From an uncultured Lachnospiraceae bacterium (GTDB lineage Bacteria > Bacillota > Clostridia > Lachnospirales > Lachnospiraceae): a stretch of 18,063 nt of DNA. The DNA is taken from positions 1-18,063 of the forward strand of contig CAJURH010000040.1 of the NCBI GenBank assembly GCA_910588775.1. Reading direction: 5' to 3'. Shown in pieces: positions 8,269 to 15,300 of this stretch. The notes beneath the pieces were generated by a model. That model made no database searches. It was given only the letters and a program-made list of their open reading frames with translations, and was not told where the DNA came from. Position 1 is the stretch's first letter, and each line of letters begins with the position of its first letter. Position numbers and translations under genes: made by a program.

Positions 8269-8976
8269 CTACTGAATTCCCAGTCTCTTAAACACTTCTT
8301 CGTAAGCTTCCTCCACATTGCCCAGATCCCGGCGGAAACGGTCTTTGTCCAGTTTTTCATTGGTTTTCACATCCCACAGACGGCATGTATCTGGGGACAC
8401 TTCATCCGCCAGCACGATTTCCCCGTGGAAACGGCCGAACTCAATCTTAAAGTCTATGAGCTTCAATCCCAGCGATAAGAAGTAATCTTTCATCACCTGG
8501 TTGATTGTCCGGGTGTAGCTCTTAATCTTATCAATTTCTTCCTGGGTGGCCAGGCCCAGAGCCAATGCATAGTCATCATTGATAAAAGGATCGCCCAGAT
8601 CGTCGTCTTTATAGCTGAACTCTAAAATGGGACAAAGAAGCTCTCTTCCTTCCTCCACGCCCATGCGTTTGGAGAAACTTCCCGCTGCCACATTGCGGAC
8701 GATTACTTCCAACGGCACAATCTCCACCCGTTTCACCGCCGTCTCCCGGTCGCTTAACTCTTCCACCAGATGGGTGGGTATTCCTTTTTCCGCAATCAGC
8801 CGGAAAACATGGTTCGTCATACGGTTGTTAATGGCGCCTTTTCCCACAATGGTTCCCTTCTTCTCTCCATTAAAGGCGGTGGCATCATCCTTATAATCCA
8901 CGATTACCACATCCGGGTCTTCCGTTGCAAATACTTTTTTAGCTTTTCCTTCGTATAACATTTCTTTTTTTTCCAT
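8269..8976 (-). CDS. purC: SAICAR synthetase (phosphoribosylaminoimidazole-succinocarboxamide synthase)
   Basis: PurC ligates aspartate to CAIR with ATP to give SAICAR. The ~235-residue protein shows LYEGKAKKVF at the N-terminus, DYKDDATAFNG, GAINNRMTNHVFRLIAEKGI, PLEVIVRNVAAGSFSKR, DFKIEFGRFHG, and the signature LADEVSPDTCRLWD. It is the first gene of the purine transcript. Two ATGs compete: 8985 lies directly against AAAGG, while 8976 has AAAGGA 8 nt upstream. I prefer 8976; the difference is three residues. Promoter elements lie 90-130 bp upstream, with a large stem-loop in the leader. Confidence 0.97.
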   Translation of the reverse strand: MEKKEMLYEGKAKKVFATEDPDVVIVDYKDDATAFNGEKKGTIVGKGAINNRMTNHVFRLIAEKGIPTHLVEELSDRETAVKRVEIVPLEVIVRNVAAGSFSKRMGVEEGRELLCPILEFSYKDDDLGDPFINDDYALALGLATQEEIDKIKSYTRTINQVMKDYFLSLGLKLIDFKIEFGRFHGEIVLADEVSPDTCRLWDVKTNEKLDKDRFRRDLGNVEEAYEEVFKRLGIQ

Positions 8977-9012
8977 TTTTTCCATCCTTTGTCCATCATT
9001 TTTCTTTACCTA

Positions 9013-9066
9013 AGGAACTGTCATGAAAAAACCCTGCCATGCAAAGGCTCTTTCATGACAGCTCCT
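9013..9066 (-). promoter_or_regulatory. 5'-terminal stem-loop of the purine operon leader
   Basis: Minus-strand AGGAGCTGTCATGAAA (9066-9051) pairs with TTTCATGACAGTTCCT (9028-9013): a 16-bp stem, continuous if the single G.U is counted, enclosing 22 nt with an internal GCC...GGC that can close a small apical hairpin. Read on the plus strand the same position is an A.C mismatch, so the element is built to fold in the minus transcript. The predicted start site (about 9070) is only 3-4 nt before the stem. No T-run follows on either strand, so it is not an intrinsic terminator. It resembles neither the purine riboswitch core nor a T-box. Confidence 0.7.
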
Positions 9067-9076
9067 GATCATAGAA

Positions 9077-9105
9077 ATTATAAAACATGGCTCAAAAAAT
9101 TACAA
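9077..9105 (-). promoter_or_regulatory. Promoter of purC-purF-purB(-lemA-DUF2207)
   Basis: Minus-strand TTGTAA (9100-9105), a 17-nt spacer, and a perfect TATAAT (9077-9082). Transcription would start near 9070, giving a leader of about 95 nt before purC that consists mostly of the stem-loop at 9013-9066. Confidence 0.75.
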
Positions 9106-9239
9106 TAGAAAAACGTATAAACCAATGCCGCTTATAAAATATACCAGATAAAAATGAAAATAATTGACACATTTAGAAAATTAAGAAAGAATCCAAGATA
9201 TTATCCAAAGATATTTACAGATTTGAATGTCCCCAGGCT

Positions 9240-9288
9240 TTATATTAGGCAAGGCTATGCTGCGCAACGTAGCCCTGCCTAAATATAA
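9240..9288 (-). repeat. Long imperfect palindrome in intergenic DNA
   Basis: Minus-strand TTATATTTAGGCAGGGCTA (9288-9270) pairs with TAGCCTTGCCTAATATAA (9257-9240): about 18 bp with one bulged base and one G.U (an A.C mismatch on the plus strand), around a 12-nt GC-rich centre. AT-rich outer ends and a GC-rich core suggest either a small palindromic repeat element or a transcript-end structure for the gene at 9434. No T-run follows. Copy number cannot be judged from one window. Confidence 0.6.
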
Positions 9289-9293
9289 GTCTT

Positions 9294-9349
9294 TGTAATG
9301 CTTAACCGAATCACATTACATTTTGCCGAGTTACTTTTCGCAAAAAGTA
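9294..9349. repeat. Two short inverted repeats next to the long palindrome
   Basis: TGTAATG (9294-9300) and CATTACA (9314-9320) are spaced by 13 nt. TACTTTT (9332-9338) and AAAAGTA (9343-9349) are spaced by CGCA. Both are perfect 7-bp stems. They could be operator-like sites or weak mRNA 3'-end hairpins; chance is also possible in AT-rich DNA. Confidence 0.35.
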
Positions 9350-9433
9350 CACTTATGACATAAACATTTTAGGAAAATAGGGGAGAGAAAATTAAAACTT
9401 TTCAATCACTGCAAAGCCCACATGACAGGCTTA

Positions 9434-10003
9434 TTATTTTATTTTTTTAGCTCCAGCAAATACGTTTGCGTAGTCGTCTGCTACGGAAACAACATTCTTG
9501 TTGTAAGTCTTAACAGAGATTACTTTGCCGTTGCGAAGGCATGCGCCGTTTGCTCTCTTCTCATATTCGTTCTGTTTCAGAAGTTTCAGGCCGCTCTGTT
9601 TGTAGTAAGTGGTTACAGTTGTAGAGCCGATTTTTCTGGAAACGCGAAGAGTTGTGCCTTTAACGCTCATGCTGTTTGCATTTTTGAAAGTGCCTAACAA
9701 AGTGATTTTATCTTTGTTATTTTTTTTACGATAAGTATAAACTTTGTATACGTTCTTGCCGTTCTGTGTATATTTCACAAACAGTTCTGTTGCGCCTTTT
9801 TTGTCCAGGTTACGAAGGTTGTATTTTCCGTTATTTTCTCTGGCATATGCGTCGTAAAGATAACGTCTCATATAAGTTTTGTAAGCTGCCTGAGGTGTTT
9901 TAGAAGCCGCCGCGCTTACGTCCACTGCCTGGAAACCAACTGAAACCTCAAGAACCATCATTAATGCTGCTAATAAAAAAGCTGCTTTCTTAAAAATTTT
10001 CAT
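9434..10003 (-). CDS. Small basic secreted protein, function unknown
   Basis: A 189-residue protein with a clear signal peptide: MKIFKK, a hydrophobic core at about 7-24, and a likely cleavage near VDVSAAAS (around residue 31). The mature part is strikingly rich in Lys and Arg with few acidic residues. It has short beta-like segments: NLDKKGATELFVKYT (about 65-79), NVYKVYTYRKKN, TLLGTFKNANSMSVKGTTLRVSRK, TTVTTYYKQSGLKLL. The D.KKG.TELFV stretch recalls degenerate Asp-loop motifs of bacterial surface proteins, but I cannot assign a family. The start at 10003 has AGGAG 9-10 nt upstream; an in-frame ATG at 10051 would bury the signal peptide. It appears monocistronic, flanked by a terminator upstream and inverted repeats downstream. 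Confidence 0.75.
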   Translation of the reverse strand: MKIFKKAAFLLAALMMVLEVSVGFQAVDVSAAASKTPQAAYKTYMRRYLYDAYARENNGKYNLRNLDKKGATELFVKYTQNGKNVYKVYTYRKKNNKDKITLLGTFKNANSMSVKGTTLRVSRKIGSTTVTTYYKQSGLKLLKQNEYEKRANGACLRNGKVISVKTYNKNVVSVADDYANVFAGAKKIK

Positions 10004-10135
10004 TGTAGAAAATCTCCTTTCATGTTCTAAATCTTTCTTATGTTTTTCCAATCATCTTACCATATAACAAATGAATAGCGCATAAAAAAGGCCCGCTTCC
10101 CTCCCGTCCGCAAAACGACGCTGTATTCATTTGCA

Positions 10136-10144
10136 CCCCCCCCC
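10136..10144. repeat. Homopolymer run of nine C (G9 on the minus strand)
   Basis: CCCCCCCCC, reading as G9 in the transcription direction of the small secreted-protein gene, about 130 nt before its start codon and 9-10 nt beyond a TTGACA box (10153-10158). Runs of this length slip during replication, so the tract length may vary between cells. Confidence 0.7.
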
Positions 10145-10163
10145 TTATGTTTTGTCAATTTAT

Positions 10164-10192
10164 AGTTTATATCCAATTTCTGGATTTGTCAA
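10164..10192 (-). promoter_or_regulatory. Candidate promoter of the small secreted-protein gene
   Basis: Minus-strand TTGACA (10187-10192), a 17-nt spacer, and TAAACT (10164-10169). The spacer contains the inverted repeat ATCCA-GAAAT-TGGAT, a possible operator. A second TTGACA at 10153-10158 has no good -10 at normal spacing. The leader would be about 150 nt. The -35 is perfect but the -10 is weak. Confidence 0.4.
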
Positions 10193-10230
10193 GGTGAATT
10201 TGTGGCAAATCCACGTCTTTTCTTCCACGT

Positions 10231-10263
10231 AAAAATCCCGGCACGAACTGTGCCAGGATTTTT
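10231..10263 (-). terminator. Intrinsic terminator after the TPR gene
   Basis: Minus-strand AAAAATCCTGGCAC, loop AGTTC, GTGCCGGGATTTTT: a 14-bp stem with one G.U and terminal A/T runs, starting 12 nt after the TPR gene stop. The symmetry means it could work in both directions, but only the minus strand has a gene ending here. It closes the three-gene operon 15844-10275. Confidence 0.88.
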
Positions 10264-10274
10264 GTATACATCTG

Positions 10275-11060
10275 TTAAACCCCTGTATTACGGTGGTATT
10301 CTTTTGTCATTTGGTCCAGAAGTTCTTCTACGCTGTGCTCCTGCACATAGATATCGGAGCTGTTGTAGAATTCCGATATGGCGTCCTGGATCTCCTTGCG
10401 GGTCTGCTCATCCACTTTCATCTGAGCGATCCGGCTCTCGTATTCAATGGGCGTTTTGGCATTGCTGTAAGCCAACAGGTAATGCTTCAGCGCATCTCTG
10501 GTATGCAGACAATCGTACGCTTTTTCAAAACAAGCAAGAGCTTCTTCTTTCTGGAACAGGCGGCTGTAAGCGCATCCCAGATTGTGGTAAATGCTGCCGG
10601 AAAAGCGGGGGGAACTCTGCCTTTGGGCCACCTGTTCCAGGACTGTGCGGTATACCCGGATGGCATTGACATATTTACGGTTTTCCATCAGGCAGTCCCC
10701 TTTTAATTTCTCCCGCACAGGGGGAGACTGTTTCTCCAACGCGGAGATCTTGTTTCGGTAAGTCCGCAGCTCTTCCTGGGGCAGGTAGTTGATGGAGCGC
10801 AGGATTTCACAGACAAAATCCTCCAGCGGAACCGCCCCGTGCTCCAGCAGGGCCAGAAGCTTGCGGTTCAACTCTTTCATGCCCAGCTCCTGGCCAATCC
10901 ACCGGCACAATCCCGCATTCATCAAACTGTTGTCCACCAGATACAGATTCCGGTGCAGATAATAGCATAGTTCTTCAATGGAATAAATGTTTGTGCCAAT
11001 ACTCTGAATATAATAAGGGGTCGCCGCCATCGGCGCTTTACACAATATATAACCGCTCAT
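10275..11060 (-). CDS. TPR-repeat protein, third gene of the Hsp70-like operon
   Basis: A 261-residue soluble protein. The N-terminal ~110 residues (MSGYILCKAP..TPYYI, then NIYSIEELCYYLHRNLYLVD) form a conserved helical domain that I recall in many Lachnospiraceae hypothetical proteins. Residues ~113-147 (KLKGDCLMENRKYVNAIRVY) and ~152-187 (SIYHNLGCAYSRLFQKEEAL then ACFEKAYD) are two clear tetratricopeptide repeats, a protein-protein interaction module. The C-terminal ~60 residues are charged helix. The start at 11060 has a near-perfect AAGGAGGT 4-5 nt upstream, and the gap to the Hsp70-like gene is 10 bp, so the two are co-expressed. TPRs commonly bind chaperone tails, which fits the context. 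No catalytic motif is seen. Confidence 0.82.
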   Translation of the reverse strand: MSGYILCKAPMAATPYYIQSIGTNIYSIEELCYYLHRNLYLVDNSLMNAGLCRWIGQELGMKELNRKLLALLEHGAVPLEDFVCEILRSINYLPQEELRTYRNKISALEKQSPPVREKLKGDCLMENRKYVNAIRVYRTVLEQVAQRQSSPRFSGSIYHNLGCAYSRLFQKEEALACFEKAYDCLHTRDALKHYLLAYSNAKTPIEYESRIAQMKVDEQTRKEIQDAISEFYNSSDIYVQEHSVEELLDQMTKEYHRNTGV

Positions 11061-11070
11061 GAATACCTCC

Positions 11071-12318
11071 TTACGCCTGAATCGTTTCTGTCCATATCTT
11101 CTTGCTGGAGGGATACATCTCCCCGAAGCCCATATCTTTTACGGTGATTTTACAAACGGTTTCAGACTGGCATTCCAGGCAAATCCGCAGGCGCGTGGTC
11201 CGGTTGGGACGGGGCGGAAGACCTGGAAGCGGCATAGAAACCTTTTGCTTATCGGTGGACTGCATCTGGCTGATATAGAAGGTTAACTGATTCACGTCAT
11301 CCAGAATCAGGTCAAAGACTGTCCGGCATTCGTACCAGTTCTTTCCCGCCTGAATAATCGGATAATAAGCGGGTGAACCCATAATCATCATGTCCATGCC
11401 TATGTTGTATTTTACCAATGCATCGCTTAAATACAGATATCTTCGAAGTTCTCTGTCCTCTAACTTCTCTTTTGCGGTATAACAGGCCCCTTTGGAAAAT
11501 AGATTATTTCCATAAAAAACTTTTCGCTGGTTTTTGCACAGCAGGGACACAGACTTGACAGCCCATTCCTGATGAAATCCGTTTCCGGTAATCAAAATGC
11601 TGGAATACATGTTACTTCCCAGCGTTTCCTGGATAAATTTATAGAAATCCATATCCCGCTGGTATGCATCCGCAGGCAGCTGAGTGGACACAGGTTTTTC
11701 CAGGGAAACCAGTATGGGCTTGGTGTTGCTGGTCATGGATAGTCTCCGAAAGTTCACCGTATCCTGGTCAAAGGCATACCAGCCCACGTTGCGACTCCAG
11801 TATTCTGGTTTCTGGCACAATGTATAGTAATAGAAGCTCTCGGAATAATCCTGCAACATATAGCTGCCCTGGGAGAATCCAATGCTCTCGCAGGCGTTCT
11901 GCAGGTTTTCCACCATGATCCCGGTGAGCCTCTCCACTGTAATCGTCAGACATTTGGTATGTTTCACCGGCTCCACCGTGCCCAGAGACTTCAGAATTTT
12001 TTCCAGGAAAATTCCCATCAGCTCCCATGGCTTCTTCTCCTGCTCTCCCACCTGGACCGATTCACTGCCTTTGCATATCTCATACAGGTTTTCCACCAAA
12101 ATCCCACCCTGCTCCTTGGCATAATAAACGGCTTCCCGGCCAAAATACCAGACATCCTGCTCCATGTTCTTGCATAAACAGGTAGGAAATTCATGCTGGC
12201 TGAAGCTTACTTTCATAGACAAAGACACTGGCTCCTTCGCTTTCCGGTCATAATAACAAAGCTGTGACTCTGTTTTTCCAAAGTCAATTCCGATCAGAAT
12301 ATCCCTAATTTCATTCAT
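11071..12318 (-). CDS. Degenerate Hsp70-like (actin/Hsp70-fold) protein, DUF5716-like
   Basis: 415 residues, no signal peptide, probably cytoplasmic. ILIGIDFGKTESQLCYYD (7-24) matches the phosphate-1 hairpin of the actin/Hsp70 superfamily. TITVERLTGIMVENLQNACE (125-144) followed by MLQDYSESFYYY (154-165) sits where DnaK has its ITVPAYF...NEPTAAALAY stretch. ILITGNGFHQEW (241-252) then NNLFSKGACYTA (271-282) sits where DnaK has the adenosine motif VGGxTRxP and the NPDEAVAIGAA segment. MPLPGLPPRPNRTTRLRICL (362-381) then VKDMGFGE resembles the end of the DnaK substrate-binding beta domain. The phosphate-2 loop (DLGGGT in DnaK) is replaced by YAFDQDTVNF, so ATP hydrolysis is doubtful. DnaK is ~610-640 residues; the helical lid and part of the beta domain are missing. 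AAGGA lies 7 nt before the ATG. DUF5716 is named from memory. Confidence 0.75.
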   Translation of the reverse strand: MNEIRDILIGIDFGKTESQLCYYDRKAKEPVSLSMKVSFSQHEFPTCLCKNMEQDVWYFGREAVYYAKEQGGILVENLYEICKGSESVQVGEQEKKPWELMGIFLEKILKSLGTVEPVKHTKCLTITVERLTGIMVENLQNACESIGFSQGSYMLQDYSESFYYYTLCQKPEYWSRNVGWYAFDQDTVNFRRLSMTSNTKPILVSLEKPVSTQLPADAYQRDMDFYKFIQETLGSNMYSSILITGNGFHQEWAVKSVSLLCKNQRKVFYGNNLFSKGACYTAKEKLEDRELRRYLYLSDALVKYNIGMDMMIMGSPAYYPIIQAGKNWYECRTVFDLILDDVNQLTFYISQMQSTDKQKVSMPLPGLPPRPNRTTRLRICLECQSETVCKITVKDMGFGEMYPSSKKIWTETIQA

Positions 12319-15300
12319 AAACCGTTCCTTCTTCGATGGGGAACATACTCTCCACGAATTTTTCCTGTTCCAGATATTGTATCATTTTTTCTTTTACCGC
12401 ATCTATTTTGCCCAATTTTTTCGCCGCCAATATCTCATTGATTAATTGATACTTGGTTTCCTGTTCCTGGTGCGCCATGGATTTTGTGATGGTCCTTTCA
12501 CTGGTCTTTTTCATCTCGCCATACAACTCTATGGTAAAATAATAATGAATGGACTCCCCATAAAAAAGGGTGAACGTCCGTCCATGTATTCCCTCAAACA
12601 AATTGGGCAAAGGCTCCTGATGGTATTCTTTTCCCTCTCCCATCCCGTTATCCAAAGCATAGTGAATGGTCACCTGCGCGTGGGGACTTGTGCTGTATTC
12701 TACGAAAACTTTGTCTTCCAGCTGATACATGCCCAGCAAGTTTCTGGGCAGCTTTCGAAAGAACGCGAAGGACAGGCCCTTGTGATAACATTCTTCCAGC
12801 AGACTTTTCACCTGATCGGTCTGCGCCTCACTTAATTTCCTCTTTTCGCAAAAATACGAAAGCAGAGCCAAACGGCAGACCAAATCCACTTCCTGTCCCT
12901 GCTCATATGCAGTTTCCAGACACTGGGCCACATACTCCGGCATGGGTTTCTTATGCACAAAATACCCGTAGGACCAAAATGTCAGATAATCCTGTATCAA
13001 GATCTCTTTTCCCTTTTGACGCACATAATGTTCCAATACCTGACTGCCCTCCCAGAAATAATCGCCCACGAAGACGCTCATAGCCAAAAGAGTTTCTTCT
13101 AATTGATATGTGTCCATCTGGAAATCCCTGGCGCTTATCCATAACTGATACAGATTGTCTACCGGACCCAGATAATGAAGGAGCAGATATTGTAGCGTCA
13201 CCTCATCATACTTCCCGTTCTGGAAAATATAGATTGCCAATGCCGTAATCTCCTCATCCTCCTCAAATTCCCCGCTGAGAATCCACCGGCTGCACAACCG
13301 CACCAACGCTTCCAACCGCACGCCTTCCAGCCCATGCGCACAATAAATCTGCCAGGCCCGCTGGTATAACCCATGGGCAATGAATAGTTCCGCCAACTGG
13401 ACTTTATCCACAGCCACGTAGGCGTCCATATCCAGAGCAGACAGGAATTCTTCCGTCTTCTCCGCCTCCTTTTGTGACTGAAAATAATCCATCAATCCCT
13501 TACGGATTTTGTTTCGGTATTCCAAGGTGAACGCCTCTGACTGGGTAATCTGCCAGAACGCCTCCAGATTCCGCTCACACATCCCACCTTGCTGGCTGCA
13601 CCGGTTCAGCAGAAATCCAGGATGCAGGCTTCCCTCTTGGCCACACACCTCCAACATCTCGTTGTCAAACAACCGCCGCAGGTTATAATCAATGGTCGCC
13701 TCGTATCTGCGTTTCTTATCATCCTGAAATAGAACGGCCGCATCCTCCCCGTAAATCAACGGGTAAGCCACGCCGCCTATGCAAGGGTAGATTTCCTCCT
13801 CCTGCAAAGGCTCATGGCGGATAATCACATAGCGTATATCCGGTCTGTCACAGTACAGCCTGTGGGTAAACACAATTTTCTGCAAATCATCCGCCTCCAG
13901 CACATCCATGCAGTCATGGTACAAAATGGCGTAGTTTTCATCCATGGCCCCATTTTGAATCTTTCGCTTGCTGAATTCTTCTATGATTTTCCGGTAACTT
14001 GCATATGTCTGAGGGTCTTCTTCCTGGTGTCGAACGATATTGGCGTAGACAAGAGCCTTCTTGTTATCACTTAAGGTATTGTTATAAAGAAAATAAATTC
14101 GCAGATTCTTTGGAAACATCCGTTGATAATCCATGTCCACCGTATTCATATAATACTCAAACAGACTGGTAATCCGCAGATTCTCTTCCACAGCCCTTGA
14201 AAACCAGGGGAAAAACCGCTTCTCCCTGGGACTGCCCTTCATGATTAACTTACAGACAGCTTCCAGAATATCCCTCTTGGGATGTTTCTCATAGAGTGCG
14301 CTCAAAAGCTGGTACAGACAGGGTTCAAAGTTCTTCCTGTAGCTGCTTAGATAGGCAATCCGGACAGCCAGTTCCTCCTCGATCTTTTCGCCCCGCGCCG
14401 CGAACAAAAGCACCTGAATCCAAAACCCATTCAAATGAGGCAACTGGCTGATGTCCTTTTCTATAATCGCATAAGCCTCCAGATATAACAGAGGACTCCG
14501 GCTGCCATAATCGTACTGTTCTTCCATCATGTACAGAGTCTTGGCCGTGGACAAAAGAAGCTCGTCGTCCAACTGCTCCAGAACCCAGAATAGAAGAAAG
14601 CTATTGGATTTTTGCCTGTACAGCGCACGCAGCTTCACCACCACCCGGCCCCGATCCTTCAAAAGTCCCACCAAATGACACACATAGAGATAGACGCCTG
14701 CCAGCTCCAGATCGTCCGCTGTAAAATTCTTATCCTGGTATTTCAACAGAATTTCCTGCGCCTGCTGTACCTCATCATTCATATAATAAACGTAAGCTTT
14801 GTAAACCTGGTACACCGGATAGTCACACCCAGCTTCCTCCATTTGCTCCAGGATATCAATACTGTCATTGGCCCATTTCTTGTAATCCTGCTGGTGAAGC
14901 CGAAATTTTAGATAACTGTTGTACAATTTCAGTTTCTGCTTTTTCTCATAGATATCCATATCTACCTGGATTTTAGAATTCTGGGATGCCGTGATATGAA
15001 AATCCACGGTTTCGTAAGCGTCTTTGATCTGGATTTTTCCAAACTTCTTTCCCTTTCCCAGGCTGTCGGCTTCAATGCGGTATTCCAGGTGAAAGGAACT
15101 GCCAATAAAATCTTCGTCCGTGACCACCCGCTTATCCACCTGGATAAAATCCCCGACCACTGAAATCTCCAGCCGCAGATGGCCCCAACCGCTTTTTTTG
15201 ATGAGAAAGGACTCCTGCACCGTCTCCGTTATCTGGTAGTGCTCAGCTTGCTCCTCTCCCAGGGAAATGTAGATGGGATCTTTGGCCTCTATGCCGATGA

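Larger units (their letters stand above)
9106..9433. other. Intergenic region without a gene
   Basis: About 330 bp upstream of the purine promoter and downstream of the small secreted-protein gene. I see no ORF with a ribosome binding site on either strand and no tRNA. It is AT-rich and carries three successive inverted repeats (listed separately). A weak AAGCC...GGCTT hairpin lies just after the stop codon at 9434 and may help end that transcript. Confidence 0.6.

Noticed and set aside
9013..9066. Intrinsic terminator
   Set aside because: A strong stem but no T-run on either strand, and it lies after a promoter and before a gene, so a leader structure fits better.
9141..9190. Plus-strand promoter-like TTGACA with AAGAAT after 17 nt
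   Set aside because: No plus-strand gene lies downstream and the -10 is poor; probably chance in AT-rich DNA.
9300..9313. TTAACCGAATCA resembling a PurR box (core CCGAAC)
   Set aside because: One core base differs, it is about 230 bp upstream of the predicted start, and no paired second box is seen, so it is likely chance.
8986..9433. Purine (G-box) or PRPP riboswitch upstream of purC
   Set aside because: The predicted leader is only about 95 nt and consists of one long stem-loop; no three-way junction with the G-box conserved loop bases could be found.
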